Source: UBA6059 sp964351595 | GTDB taxonomy: Bacteria > Bacteroidota > Bacteroidia > Cytophagales > Cyclobacteriaceae | Length of the DNA: 64,000 bases | Assembly: GCA_964351595.1 (NCBI GenBank) | Contig: CAYGOT010000016.1 | Span: 14,368-78,367, forward strand | Direction of reading: 5' to 3' | In this document: positions 16,897-26,577 of the stretch, one piece after another | Numbering within the stretch: the first letter of the stretch is position 1 | Layout: the number at the start of each line of letters is the position of its first letter | The notes under the pieces: generated by a model | Told to the model about the DNA's origin: nothing | What the model saw: only the letters and a program-made list of their open reading frames with translations | The model's database searches: none | Position numbers and translations under genes: made by a program

Positions 16897-18423
16897 ATGA
16901 GAGCCCCCTTCCTTTTTCTTGTATCATTTCTCCAATTCAACTTTAGTACTGCTCAGGTTTCAATTGAGCAATTGGAATTGACTCCTGGAAGCTACAAGGT
17001 AGGCTTTGATCATTACTTAGCCATTGACAGTTGCAGAACCTACAATCGAATCTTCGACTGGACCAACGAGTATGTGCCAAGGCCGATACCAATAAGTATT
17101 TGGTATCCATCAGATGATGATCCATCGGATACCAGGCCCCTGAAAGTTCTCGATTACATGAGAATACTAAAGGAAGAGGAAGAATGGGAGCACCTGCCGG
17201 ACGAACAGATACTAAACTGGTTTTACTATCCTAACACCCTATCAAATCAAGCCCATTTGCAAGAGTTAACATCTGCTTTTCCCGACATTGAGCCTGCGGA
17301 TGGGAAATACCCGGTCATCATTTATGCGCCTAGCTATCAGGCTTCATCGATCGAAAATTTTACACTATGTGAGTATTTGGCGAGCCATGGTTACGTGGTG
17401 CTTGCCAGCCCCAGTCGTGGATCAGTTAACCGCTTTTTTGAAGGAGGAACTGAAAAAGACATGGAAACTCAAGCGCGAGACATTGAATTTCTGATAGGAG
17501 CAAGCCAACAATTTCCTTACGCTGACCACAGCAAGATTGCGACTATGGGCTTTAGCTTCGGAGGCTTATCCAATGCCTTAGCCCAGATGCGAGACCAGCG
17601 GATCAAAGCAGTAGTAAGCCTGGACGGAAGCATCAAATACCAATACGAGACTTTGAAGACTTCACCATTCCACAAAATCGGGAATGTAAACGTGCCTTTT
17701 GTTCATTTCTCACAAAAAGAAATCCCAGCCGAAGTTTTGGCCGAGGATGACATTGATGCTCGCCTCAACACAGCGTTTGAGTTCTTCGACAGTTTGGAAT
17801 ATAGTGATGCCTATCATTACCAGTTTCACCATCTCACGCATTCCTACTTTAGCACATTGGGCGTGTTATTCCAAACTCGGGATCCAAGACAGGATAAAAG
17901 TGATGCGGAGATCATGGCGTCTTACCGATGGCTGTCTGTCTACACGCTCAATTTTCTGGATGCTTTCCTCAAAAAGGATGAAACAGGATTGGAATTTCTT
18001 AATCGTGACCCTGCTGAAAATACTGGCCAGACCAGCATAATTTCAAAAGAAACAAAACTTGCAGCCAAGCGAAAATTCACCTTTCAGGATTTTAACGATC
18101 TGGCCGTTGAGCAGGATTATGTAAATCTCAAGGCCCTTTATGATTCCCTGCTTGTCGAACATCCAAAACTGGAAATACCGGAAGGAAACCTGAATAATCT
18201 GGGGCTACAGCTGGTTTTTCATCCCCAAAAAATTCAAATGGGGATCAATGTATTTCGCTTTGCTACATCGCTCTATCCTCAATCGGCCAACCTCTGGGAT
18301 AGTCTCGCTGAAGGATACTTATACTTGGGAGACAAGGAGAAGGCTATCCAAAGTTTTGAAAAATCATTGCAGCTGAACCCGGACAATCAAAACGCCATTA
18401 ACAGGCTGAAAGACCTACGATAG
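16897..18423 (+). CDS. Alpha/beta hydrolase (dienelactone/PAF-acetylhydrolase-like) with C-terminal TPR
   Basis: 508 residues with a signal peptide (cleavage after STAQ). The central domain has the nucleophile elbow GFSFGG near residue 215 and an upstream segment YPVIIYAPSYQASS that fits the first strand and oxyanion region. The general N-terminal pattern (VGFDHYLAIDSCRTYN and SIWYPSDDD) is typical of exported platelet-activating-factor acetylhydrolase-like enzymes. The last 60 residues form one TPR unit (NLWDSLAEGYLYLGDKEKAI then FEKSLQLNPDN). Probable periplasmic esterase; substrate unknown. Monocistronic. Confidence 0.82.
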   Translation: MRAPFLFLVSFLQFNFSTAQVSIEQLELTPGSYKVGFDHYLAIDSCRTYNRIFDWTNEYVPRPIPISIWYPSDDDPSDTRPLKVLDYMRILKEEEEWEHLPDEQILNWFYYPNTLSNQAHLQELTSAFPDIEPADGKYPVIIYAPSYQASSIENFTLCEYLASHGYVVLASPSRGSVNRFFEGGTEKDMETQARDIEFLIGASQQFPYADHSKIATMGFSFGGLSNALAQMRDQRIKAVVSLDGSIKYQYETLKTSPFHKIGNVNVPFVHFSQKEIPAEVLAEDDIDARLNTAFEFFDSLEYSDAYHYQFHHLTHSYFSTLGVLFQTRDPRQDKSDAEIMASYRWLSVYTLNFLDAFLKKDETGLEFLNRDPAENTGQTSIISKETKLAAKRKFTFQDFNDLAVEQDYVNLKALYDSLLVEHPKLEIPEGNLNNLGLQLVFHPQKIQMGINVFRFATSLYPQSANLWDSLAEGYLYLGDKEKAIQSFEKSLQLNPDNQNAINRLKDLR

Positions 18424-18526
18424 CACCGCTAGTAGTGGTCAAAATCCAGCGCTCTCATGACACTCGATAGGGATGATTTTTAATGATCTTTGAATAGACA
18501 ACCACCGGAGGATAGCTGGTTGACGT

Positions 18527-19111
18527 ATGACTAAGGAGAAACGCATAGAAACATATTGTCCCAAAAGCCGAACTGATTGGCGAAAATGGCTGGAAAGAAA
18601 CCATCAGTCGAAACAGTCGGTTTGGCTTGTCTACTTTAAGTCATCCTCAAAAGTTCCTTCTATTAGTTGGAGTGATGCAGTTGACGAAGCATTGTGCTTT
18701 GGCTGGATAGATAGCACCAAAAAGACCATTGACGAAGAACGGTATATGCAATACTTCAGTAGAAGAAAACCAAATAGCATGTGGTCGAAAATCAACAAAG
18801 AGAAAGTTGACACACTCATCCAGAAAAACCAAATGACCAAAGCGGGTTTTGACAGCATAGAAACTGCTAAACAGAATGGTTCCTGGAGCATATTGGATGA
18901 AGTCGAAGCACTGGTAATTCCAGAGGATTTGAAAGACGAGTTACTAAATCATAAAGGCTCGATGGCGTATTTTGATGGTCTGAGTAAGTCCGCTAAAAAG
19001 ATCTTGTTGCACTGGGTCGTTTTTGCTAAAAGGTCAGAGACCAGACAAAAGAGAATCCTGGAGATCGCAGAAAATGCAAGCAAGAGCCTGATGCCCAAAC
19101 AGTTTAGATAA
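18527..19111 (+). CDS. YdeI/OmpD-associated family protein
   Basis: 194 residues with the family's signature blocks: WRKWLERNHQSKQSVWLVYF at the start, then DAVDEALCFGWIDSTKK, FSRRKPNSMWSKINKEKV and the C-terminal helical part with DALLNHKG-like sequence ELLNHKGSMAYFDGLSKSAK followed by ARRKETRQ-like SETRQKRI. The family is widespread and sometimes called bacteriocin-protection proteins. The exact biochemical role is unsettled. Cytoplasmic, monocistronic, full length. The ATG at 18527 begins the conserved region with no long leader. Confidence 0.87.
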   Translation: MTKEKRIETYCPKSRTDWRKWLERNHQSKQSVWLVYFKSSSKVPSISWSDAVDEALCFGWIDSTKKTIDEERYMQYFSRRKPNSMWSKINKEKVDTLIQKNQMTKAGFDSIETAKQNGSWSILDEVEALVIPEDLKDELLNHKGSMAYFDGLSKSAKKILLHWVVFAKRSETRQKRILEIAENASKSLMPKQFR

Positions 19112-19313
19112 AGACACCTTAGGTCGGTCTCAAGAACAGCCAGGTTAGGAGCACGCACTGCATAGGATGAATCCATAAATTGCCAACCCTTACATGGCCA
19201 ACTCTACCTGAAATTTTATCATATAGAACTGTGTGTCATTCTTGATTTCGGTGTATGAAAAATCGCTTTGAACCTTCAAATTTTGATGGTCAATTCTTCA
19301 ATGTTAAGCTAGT

Positions 19314-19351
19314 GTTACCAATTTAATAACCCAAGGTTATCAATTTAGTAA
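19314..19351 (+). promoter_or_regulatory. Direct-repeat regulatory site before the Na/Pi symporter gene
   Basis: Two 16-bp copies, GTTACCAATTTAATAA (19314-19329) and GTTATCAATTTAGTAA (19336-19351), are offset by 22 bases, about two helical turns. An ATAACC-CAA-GGTTAT palindrome spans their junction. A phosphate-responsive response regulator could bind here, but the match to a known Pho box is not demonstrated. Elsewhere in the 19112-19417 gap nothing else is evident. Confidence 0.5.
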
Positions 19352-19417
19352 TACACACTTAATCTACTCTGTTTAATTTACATCGAACTTTGCGCTACCA
19401 AATAACCTAAGAACATC

Positions 19418-21145
19418 ATGACATTCGGATTGCTTGAAGTCCTCAATCTCCTCGGATCATTGGCTTTTTTCATCTACGGGATGAAGGTTATGAGCGAATC
19501 GATACAGAAAGTAGCCGGCTCGGAAATGAGACGAATTCTGTCATCAATGACCTCTAATCGGTTCAAGGCAGTCTTAACGGGATTTTTGATCACTGGCTTA
19601 GTTCAATCCTCCTCTGCTACTACAGTGCTGGTAGTCAGCTTTGTTAATGCCGGACTTTTGTCGTTGATGGAATCTATCGGTGTGATCATGGGGGCTAACA
19701 TAGGTACGACCATCACCGCATGGCTCATCTCCATAGTCGGGTTTAAGGTCAAGATTTCGAGCTACGCACTTCCCATCATTGCTCTGGCATTTCCACTGCT
19801 CTTTTTTAGCAGAGACAAATTAAAGTCCTGGGGTGAAGTCTTTATTGGTTTTGCGCTATTGTTCATGGGACTGGCTTTTCTGAAAGATGCCGTTCCTGAT
19901 CTAAAGTCCAATCCGGAAATATTGGAATTTCTGGGGAACTATACCGACATGGGCTTCATGTCAATCCTTCTTTTTGTGCTAATTGGTACGACATTGACGG
20001 TAGCGGTCCAGTCCTCAAGTGCGGCCATGGCGCTGACGCTGGTCATGGCAAATAATGGATGGGTTCCATTTGAACTTGCAGCTGCCATGGTATTGGGCGA
20101 AAATATTGGAACTACAATAACTGCTAACCTTGCGGCCATTGTTGGTAATGTGCACGCCAAACGAGCTGCTTTTGCTCACTTTATATTCAACATTTTTGGT
20201 GTGGTTTGGATCATACTACTCATTCACCCGGTAGTGGGTCTCATAGATTCCTACATGGTGAGTAGCGGGAGTGCTGGCCCGCTAGCTGATCCTACAGCTA
20301 TCCCTTTTGGGCTATCGATATTTCACACTTTGTTTAATGTGGTGAACACTTTCTTACTCATCTGGTTTGTTCCGTTCATCGGTAAAGTCGCCATCTCTAC
20401 CGTCAAATCGCATGGGGATGATGAAGAGTTCAACCTGGAGTTTATAGGTACCGGGCTGATGAGTACTGCTGAACTCTCACTGGAAGAAGCGCAAAAAGAA
20501 ACGGCCCTTTTCGGGAAAACCGTAAAGAGAATGATGAAGCTTTTCTGTGAACTTCTTGATGAAACCAAGCCCAAGAAGATCAAAAAGCTTCACAAAAAAA
20601 TGAGAGAGTATGAGGAGATCACCGATCAACTCGAAACGGAAATATCAAACTATCTCAGTAAGGTAGCTGATGGCAGTCTCAGCCATAAAACTTCCTCAAG
20701 GTTGGTGAGTATCCTGAGTATCATCAATGATTTGGAACGAGTGGGTGACGTATTTTTCCAAATGTCAAAAGACATTGAAGCAAGGAAAAAAGATGATACC
20801 ACATTTTCTAAACGACAAAGGGCCAATCTGGAAAAAATGCTGATCCTCGTGGAAGACGCCATCAAAATTATGAATGAAAACCTTGATCAGGACTATTCTA
20901 CAGTAAGTTTTGATAAGGCACTATTAGCAGAACAAGAAATCAATACCACAAGAAACAAGCTAAAAAAGGAGCTCCTGGAACAAATGGAAGCCAAAAATTA
21001 TGACATTAAGATTGGTGCCCTCTACAAAGATCTTTTTCAGTCGCTGGAGAAAGTCGGAGATCACATCGTGAACGTGACAGAGGCCATCACCGGTGAATCT
21101 GAGAGAAGTCTCAGGAAGGCTAGCCTCGAGGAATCAGAAGCTTGA
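19418..21145 (+). CDS. Na+/phosphate cotransporter (NptA type) with PhoU-like C-terminal domain
   Basis: 575 residues. Residues 1-330 are polytopic and contain the two inverted-repeat motifs of the family: QSSSATTVLVVSFVNAG (near residue 65) and QSSSAAMALTLVMANNG (near residue 195), each followed by a GANIGTT or GENIGTT segment. Residues 360-570 are helical and PhoU-like (LVSILSIINDLERVGDVFFQ and LFQSLEKVGDHIVNVTEAI), probably regulating transport or phosphate signalling. Inner membrane phosphate uptake is the family role. Full length and monocistronic; direct repeats upstream suggest regulation. Confidence 0.92.
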   Translation: MTFGLLEVLNLLGSLAFFIYGMKVMSESIQKVAGSEMRRILSSMTSNRFKAVLTGFLITGLVQSSSATTVLVVSFVNAGLLSLMESIGVIMGANIGTTITAWLISIVGFKVKISSYALPIIALAFPLLFFSRDKLKSWGEVFIGFALLFMGLAFLKDAVPDLKSNPEILEFLGNYTDMGFMSILLFVLIGTTLTVAVQSSSAAMALTLVMANNGWVPFELAAAMVLGENIGTTITANLAAIVGNVHAKRAAFAHFIFNIFGVVWIILLIHPVVGLIDSYMVSSGSAGPLADPTAIPFGLSIFHTLFNVVNTFLLIWFVPFIGKVAISTVKSHGDDEEFNLEFIGTGLMSTAELSLEEAQKETALFGKTVKRMMKLFCELLDETKPKKIKKLHKKMREYEEITDQLETEISNYLSKVADGSLSHKTSSRLVSILSIINDLERVGDVFFQMSKDIEARKKDDTTFSKRQRANLEKMLILVEDAIKIMNENLDQDYSTVSFDKALLAEQEINTTRNKLKKELLEQMEAKNYDIKIGALYKDLFQSLEKVGDHIVNVTEAITGESERSLRKASLEESEA

Positions 21146-21171
21146 AAATTAGTGTTGACGACTAGAAACTA

Positions 21172-21213
21172 TAACGCAGATATCACGCACTAATGCGTGA
21201 TACATTAATGTTG
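21172..21213 (+). repeat. TAAC-GTT hairpin element, copy A
   Basis: TAAC at 21172, hairpin TATCACGCA / TGCGTGATA (21181-21202), then TACATTAATGTTG. The same layout appears at 44452-44495 and 63314-63345. The start codon of the following gene lies 20 bases downstream (21234). Confidence 0.6.
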
Positions 21214-21233
21214 GCACACATTCACTCAACTCC

Positions 21234-22565
21234 ATGACAGCTCTTATCATCATCATTGTAGGTGTGTTACTTTTCTACCTTCTAACAAACAACAAGGGAG
21301 GCGAACAGCCAACGAACAACAATTCAACTAACAAATCTGAATCGACCATTTCCGAACTGGAATTCCCGGACAGAAACCCAGCAATTGATTGGCATTTTCA
21401 AGCAATCCAAAAGGGAATCCAAGAAGGCAACTTTGAATTGGTAAACCTTTCATATGCAAAACTGATTGAAAGTATTAGGCAACAGAGCATTAATCAGCCC
21501 AACGAGTATGACGACCTCCTAAACTCCGTTCGACAGGAATATGAAGTGTTTAGAACACACCACAATTTTGAATATCCAGAACAGTTTCTTCCTCCCAATG
21601 AAAGAAAAAAAACGAAGAAAAAAGCCGAAGACTTAGTGAACGTTTCCTCGAAATCTGAAGGAACCACTACAACTTTCACAATTAACTTAAACAGGGAAGA
21701 ACTTGAAAGAAGACTTAAAAACAAAGAATTTAAAAAATCTGTCCCTGATGTTGCTGATATCGCTGGATTTTATGGAAGCAAAAGCCTTTCAATGAATAAA
21801 GAATTCTGCGTAACTAATTCTCAGAAAGGCGATTTTGCCGTTCTTCAAAACGACAGTCTACTTTTTAAGAAGAAACTAAAAAGACCTAATGACTGCTTAG
21901 TAAGCAACAATGGAATTTCCGTTTGCAGCGACTGGTTGAACTTTGACGGTCTTGATGGGACATTCTTGGTATTCAACCAAAGAGGATAAGAAATTTTCTC
22001 AATTCAAACCACCGCAAATCTTGGAAAAACAGGAATTAGTGAAAATGGGGAGATTGCCCTATTTGAAACCTACAACTCGACCACTGATGATGCCGACAAG
22101 ATTTTTATTATTGATGTCAAGGAGGCAAAAGTCATTAGCAAGTTTTTTAGACCTTTTGCATTTGTGAACTGCCAAATCGATACGTCAAAAAACAGAATCC
22201 AACTTATAGACAATAAGCAGTTCATTTTCGAAATTGACTACTTAGGCAACCAAACCAACAAAGAAGATTACGAGGCTCAGATACTCACAAAAGGAAGCGT
22301 CCATCACAAACTTTGGTTTTATATGGAAAAGCCAGAAGAAGTAAATTTCAAAGACAAAAATTATCTGGACTTGCTAACTCTTGCTACTAAGGACAAGGAA
22401 GCCAAATATGCATTTGGAGCAGACAGGATATACAGGCTCATAGGCGAGTATCATGAAGCCAACAACAACATCGAACAAACCATCGCCAACTGGGAACGAG
22501 CAATTAGTATCAACCCAAAAGTTGGAATTAAAAGAAAACTGGATAAACTGAAAGGTAAACAATAA
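21234..22565 (+). pseudogene. Membrane-anchored propeller/TPR protein interrupted by an in-frame TAA
   Basis: A single reading frame of 444 codons is broken only by a TAA at 21987-21989. The first part (251 codons) has an N-terminal membrane anchor ALIIIIVGVLLFYLL and ends FLVFNQRG. After the stop the same frame continues without interruption (EIFSIQTTANLGKTGISENG) through a beta-propeller-like stretch (KIFIIDVKEAKVISKFF) to a TPR-like end (YRLIGEYHEANNNIEQTIAN). No frameshift is needed, so one nonsense change, for example GAA or AAA to TAA, explains it. Readthrough or a sequencing error are alternatives. Its TAA terminator at 22563 merges with a TAAC palindrome. The function is not recognised. 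Confidence 0.72.
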
Positions 22566-22794
22566 CGTGTGCCAACAGACGATATAGCACATACCTCTAC
22601 TGAGCAATCTGCTACTGATGTGCGAAACATACCACGAATCTGCCGCCATGACACTTCGTCGTTATTTATCAGCTTCTGTGCGTGGAGCTATTTATTTGTG
22701 GAACGCATTTTCTTTCTGCCACTTTTATCGCTTCGGCAGATTCGCTACCTTCATCCAAATTTACAAAGGCGATAGGCACGTGCTATATCTGGTC
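22563..22794. repeat. Long palindromic TAAC element following the interrupted gene
   Basis: TAAC at 22563-22566 includes the gene's stop codon. The outer arms are GAC-GATATAGCACATACC (22578-22595) and GGCACGTGCTATATCTGGTC (22775-22794). Inner arms GAATCTGCCG (22636-22645) and CGGCAGATTC (22734-22743) are a perfect 10-bp inverted repeat. TTGTGGAACGCA (22696-22707) and GGCAG-N-TTCGCTAC (22735-22748) recur with nearly equal spacing at 46301 and 46342. This element fills most of the gap before the helicase gene. Confidence 0.65.
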
Positions 22795-22892
22795 TTTCAA
22801 AAGTCAATTTCAAGTCTCAAGCCTATTCGATAAATTCCCTATACCTGCCGCAATAATTCCGATAGTCAGACCATCCTATCTACCTTTGTCTC

Positions 22893-24200
22893 ATGATAGG
22901 AAAGAACAAAGCAGCCATTCTCGCTAAGCTGGGGATCAAGGCCTTGAATGCAATGCAGGAGCGTGCACATGCAGCCATCAGCACCGGCGATGAGGTAGTA
23001 CTGCTCTCTCCTACCGGTACGGGCAAAACGCTGGCCTTTTTACTGCCCATCATTGAGACGCTGGATCCTGAGCTACAAGCCGTGCAGGCCATGGTGCTGG
23101 TACCCTCACGTGAGCTGGCCATCCAGATAGAGCAGGTCTTTCGCGAAATGGGAAGCGGCTACAAAGCCACGGCCGTTTATGGTGGCCGATCCGGCTCGAA
23201 GGACAAGCTTGAGCTCAAGCACCCACCCGCCTTGCTCATCGGTACACCCGGACGAGTGGCGGATCACATCAGGCGTGACAATATCGAGACACGATATATC
23301 AAGACGCTCGTCCTTGATGAGTTTGACAAATCCCTGGAGGTGGGCTTCACCGACGAAATGAAGGAAATCGTCAGCACGCTGCGTGATGTCCAAAAGAAGG
23401 TGCTGACCTCAGCCACACAGCATGTAGCGATCCCTTCCTTCGTGCGCCTGAGCAACCCTACCCGGCTCAACTTCCTATCGGAATCTACCTCACAGCTACA
23501 GCTCAAATCGGTGGTCTCACCAGACAAAGACAGGCGCCCTACACTCATCGAACTGCTCCGGCATATTGGAAAAAGGAATGGTATTATTTTTTGCAACTTC
23601 AAGGATAGCATCCAGGAGGTAAGCGACGCACTCAGCAAACAGCACATCGACCATGGCTGCTTCCATGGTGGGTTGGAGCAGATTGAGCGCGAGCGTGCCC
23701 TCATCAAATTCAGGAACGGCAGCTACAACCTGTTAGTTGCTACAGATCTGGCGGCCAGAGGGATCGACGTACCCGAAATGAATTTCATCATTCATTACGA
23801 GCTTCCCCATACTGAAGCCGAATTCACCCATCGCAATGGAAGGAGTGCAAGGATGCACAGCGAAGGAACGGCCTATGTACTTTACAGCAAGGATCAAAGA
23901 CTTCCCGAATTTATCAACGTGCCGGCACCCATTGCGCTAGCGCCAAAAAAGGAAGCATTATCGAGCGACTGGGACACCCTCTTCGTATCAGGCGGGAGAA
24001 AGGACAAGATATCCAAAGGTGACATTGCGGGGCTGTTCTTTAAGCAGGGCCAATTGACAAAAGAGGAACTCGGAGTGATTGAGTTGAAGCAAGACTGTGC
24101 TTTCGTCTCAGTACCCCGTGCCAAGACCGACCAGCTTATCTCAGAGCTCAACAACACCCGGCTAAAGAAGAAAAAGGTACGCATCACTCGCATTGATTAG
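22893..24200 (+). CDS. DEAD-box ATP-dependent RNA helicase
   Basis: 435 residues. A Q-motif-like start (LNAMQERAHAAI) leads to Walker A TGTGKT (residues 41-46). Motif II reads DEFD, not DEAD, in VLDEFDKSLE near residue 142, and motif III is SAT. The helicase C domain contains IIFCNFKDSIQEV, ATDLAARGID and HRNGRSARMHSEG (motif VI). The last 65 residues (GRKDKISKGDIAGLFFKQGQ) resemble the RNA-binding DbpA tail, so a role in ribosome assembly or cold adaptation is likely by family. Cytoplasmic and monocistronic. Confidence 0.92.
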   Translation: MIGKNKAAILAKLGIKALNAMQERAHAAISTGDEVVLLSPTGTGKTLAFLLPIIETLDPELQAVQAMVLVPSRELAIQIEQVFREMGSGYKATAVYGGRSGSKDKLELKHPPALLIGTPGRVADHIRRDNIETRYIKTLVLDEFDKSLEVGFTDEMKEIVSTLRDVQKKVLTSATQHVAIPSFVRLSNPTRLNFLSESTSQLQLKSVVSPDKDRRPTLIELLRHIGKRNGIIFCNFKDSIQEVSDALSKQHIDHGCFHGGLEQIERERALIKFRNGSYNLLVATDLAARGIDVPEMNFIIHYELPHTEAEFTHRNGRSARMHSEGTAYVLYSKDQRLPEFINVPAPIALAPKKEALSSDWDTLFVSGGRKDKISKGDIAGLFFKQGQLTKEELGVIELKQDCAFVSVPRAKTDQLISELNNTRLKKKKVRITRID

Positions 24201-24248
24201 AGGTATAAGGACGCAGAATGAATTATAATTCAACCACAGAATAAGGAA

Positions 24249-24830
24249 ATGCAAAATCTGCTATTTGATTATATCTCCCGGTACATTTCCCTGACCGAGG
24301 ATGAAAAGAGTGCCATGGCAGCTTTGGATGTCTTTCGCACAGTCAAAAAAGGTACCGTCCTGCTCAAGGCCGGACAGAAGTCAAGGGAAGGCTACTTTGT
24401 ATTGAAAGGATGCCTCCGTACCTACTACATCATAGAGGGGGAGGAAAAAACGACAGAGTTCTATACAGAAATGGAAGGTGTCACCCCAAACTGTGTGGTA
24501 ACCAACGAGCCTTCCGGATATTATGTAGCTGCTACGGAAGATGCTATCATCGCCCTGTCCAACCCCGATATGGAAGCTGACATGTTTGCGAAGTTTCCAA
24601 AATTTGAAACACTTTGTCGAATACTTTCAGAAGAACTAATCGTCAAGCAGCAAACCAGCATAGATGACTTTAAGACCTCTTCTCCCGAGCAGCGGTACTT
24701 GAGCTTGCTTCAAAAAAGACCCCACCTCATTCAGCGGGTACCTCAGCATCAATTGGCGAGCTATTTGGGCGTCAAACCGCAATCGCTGAGCCGCCTGAGG
24801 GCCAGAATTCTTGAAAAAAGTAAAAGCTAA
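24249..24830 (+). CDS. Crp/Fnr family transcriptional regulator
   Basis: 193 residues. The cyclic-nucleotide-binding-like fold spans about residues 20-120 (KGTVLLKAGQKSREGYFVLKGCLRTYY). The C-terminal helix-turn-helix is short (HQLASYLGVKPQSLSRLRARI). The arrangement is that of small Bacteroidota Crp/Fnr proteins, many of which do not bind cAMP; conserved cAMP contacts are not evident. It follows the helicase gene by 48 bases on the same strand and may share its transcript. Target genes are unknown. Confidence 0.87.
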   Translation: MQNLLFDYISRYISLTEDEKSAMAALDVFRTVKKGTVLLKAGQKSREGYFVLKGCLRTYYIIEGEEKTTEFYTEMEGVTPNCVVTNEPSGYYVAATEDAIIALSNPDMEADMFAKFPKFETLCRILSEELIVKQQTSIDDFKTSSPEQRYLSLLQKRPHLIQRVPQHQLASYLGVKPQSLSRLRARILEKSKS

Positions 24831-24905
24831 GCCTTACTTCTTAACTTAAGTGAACGTTTAAACACTGCTCGTCTTTGAAGCTTTGCCATCAAACAAAATG
24901 ATGAT

Positions 24906-25526
24906 ATGCAAAGTAAGATACTAGCACATGGCCTGGTCCTGATACTCACGACCTGTTCACAACTCAGCGCACAATACGCCAAGTCAGACAGTACCTGCCA
25001 AAAGTATTTTATCGGTAGCACCTTTGCCATGGTGGGGAACTTTGCCCCAACGAACAAACCTGATTTTGTCCAACTCAATCTCGGCTATCGCATTACGGGA
25101 CAGGATGTGGTATCCCTGGAGCTGAAAACCTGGAAGTATGCATGGTCTCTAGGCATACCCTACGGGCCTTCATATGAAGCGCCCGAAGAGCAATTTCCCG
25201 GATATATCAGAGAGTATGGCTTTGCTCTTGTTTATCAAAGATTTCTATGGAAAGGATTGTATGCGGGAGTACACGTCATGAGTGCCTGGCAGTCATTTGT
25301 AGATGATAACGGGGTAAAAATTGACGATGGATTTCAAATATTCAATACTTACAGACTTGGGTATCACTTTAAGTTCTTTAAGGATAGGTTCTTTATTCAG
25401 CCTTCTATTGCCATCACCCATCGACCTTATCACACAGAGATGCCCGTGTCATTTAAGCAATTGGATGATAAGTGGCCCAAATACTTTATTGGTGAACCAG
25501 GGCTTCATTTTGGGTTTAATTTTTAG
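24906..25526 (+). CDS. Exported protein, probable outer-membrane beta-barrel
   Basis: 206 residues with a signal peptide (cleavage likely after QLSAQ). The mature part has many alternating hydrophobic strands with aromatic ends (FVQLNLGYRITGQDVVSLEL, LYAGVHVMSAWQSF, YRLGYHFKFF) and ends with GLHFGFNF, a C-terminal aromatic typical of outer-membrane barrels. No named family recognised. It follows the Crp/Fnr gene by 75 bases. Function unknown. Confidence 0.65.
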   Translation: MQSKILAHGLVLILTTCSQLSAQYAKSDSTCQKYFIGSTFAMVGNFAPTNKPDFVQLNLGYRITGQDVVSLELKTWKYAWSLGIPYGPSYEAPEEQFPGYIREYGFALVYQRFLWKGLYAGVHVMSAWQSFVDDNGVKIDDGFQIFNTYRLGYHFKFFKDRFFIQPSIAITHRPYHTEMPVSFKQLDDKWPKYFIGEPGLHFGFNF

Positions 25527-25577
25527 AGTTTTTGAAAAGGAACGGGGCTGGTCACCATAGGGCAATGGAGCCTTACT

Positions 25578-25853
25578 TTGAAGCAACTAATGGCCGTGCA
25601 CCCTCCCGTCACCAACGTACCATCTATGCAGGAATGTGAAAGGATCACTATAACACTCCGCACCTATATCGAGCTCAAGGATTGGTTGCGGGCGATTCCC
25701 AATGATCATTACTTTAAGGGTAGCAATTGGCGGAAGGATGCTCCAATGGGATTAGATCATTTTATTGTACCTTTCAAAGCAGAATTCTTGTGGGCAATAA
25801 AGTCTGGGATAATTTATTTGAAGCAGGCTAAAGACACAAATCCTTCAAAATAG
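25578..25853 (+). CDS. Possible small protein of unknown function
   Basis: An open frame of 91 codons with a TTG start and no recognised domain. The composition (TLRTYIELKDWLRAIPNDHY) is protein-like and it lies in a 350-base gap between two plus-strand genes. There is no clear ribosome-binding site, signal or membrane segment. It may be a genuine short gene or a decayed remnant; confidence is low. Confidence 0.28.
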   Translation: MKQLMAVHPPVTNVPSMQECERITITLRTYIELKDWLRAIPNDHYFKGSNWRKDAPMGLDHFIVPFKAEFLWAIKSGIIYLKQAKDTNPSK

Positions 25854-25878
25854 TATTGATGATACTCGATAAAGAAAA

Positions 25879-26334
25879 ATGGCAGAAAGACTCATAAAAA
25901 AACAAGTAGCGGATCCGATATCGAATCACCAACTTCTTTTTGTAAAACTGATTCTCGCCGTACTAGTGGATTTAATGGTACTCGGGCTGTTCAATGAATT
26001 TTGGGAATATGTAGTCATTGACTCTTTCAGCATTGCTTTAATTGCGGCTTTCTTACTTCAGGTTCTGCTGAAGTTAACGTTGATTTTTGAACACAAAGTA
26101 GCCGCGTACTTCAATAAAAAACAGGGAACGCTTCCTAAAGTAATGCGCTTTTTATCTGCTTGGGCAATCTTGTTTTTTTCCAAGCTAATTATTTTAGAAG
26201 CGATTAATCAGGCTTTCGGAGATCACGTTTTGTTTTTAGGCCCATTCCACGGAGTAATCGCTTTCGTAGTAGTAGTTGCTGCTATTTTGGTTGCGGAAGG
26301 GGTCGTTACAAAAATCTACAAATCATTGGCGTAA
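25879..26334 (+). CDS. Conserved membrane protein beside the efflux operon
   Basis: 151 residues with four hydrophobic segments (LLFVKLILAVLVDLMVLGLF, FSIALIAAFLLQVLLKLTLI, a third around ILFFSKLIILEAI, and FHGVIAFVVVVAAILVAE). Charged loops separate them, and the start MAERLIKKQVADPISNHQL is soluble. I recall similar proteins near efflux genes in other Bacteroidota, but no function is known. It begins at an ATG after a short AT-rich leader and lies 243 bases before the ion channel gene. Inner membrane location is inferred. Confidence 0.68.
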   Translation: MAERLIKKQVADPISNHQLLFVKLILAVLVDLMVLGLFNEFWEYVVIDSFSIALIAAFLLQVLLKLTLIFEHKVAAYFNKKQGTLPKVMRFLSAWAILFFSKLIILEAINQAFGDHVLFLGPFHGVIAFVVVVAAILVAEGVVTKIYKSLA

Positions 26335-26577
26335 AGAAGAGGAGCACTGATGGTATCTCAACTCAAACCTCCTCCAATTTCTCAACTACTCTAAGACGAA
26401 AAGCTGCCCTAATGCAGCAACCGATGCAAGTATCAGGGAATTTGCTAGATTAAATTCCAAAAAATTGAACCCTGAAGCATTCCTATAAACTCTCCTTCGT
26501 TTTCTTTGGGATTCCTTCCTTGACCCATTAGGTAAACATCAATGGCAAAGTCAATTTAAATTCACAGTATTGCAATT

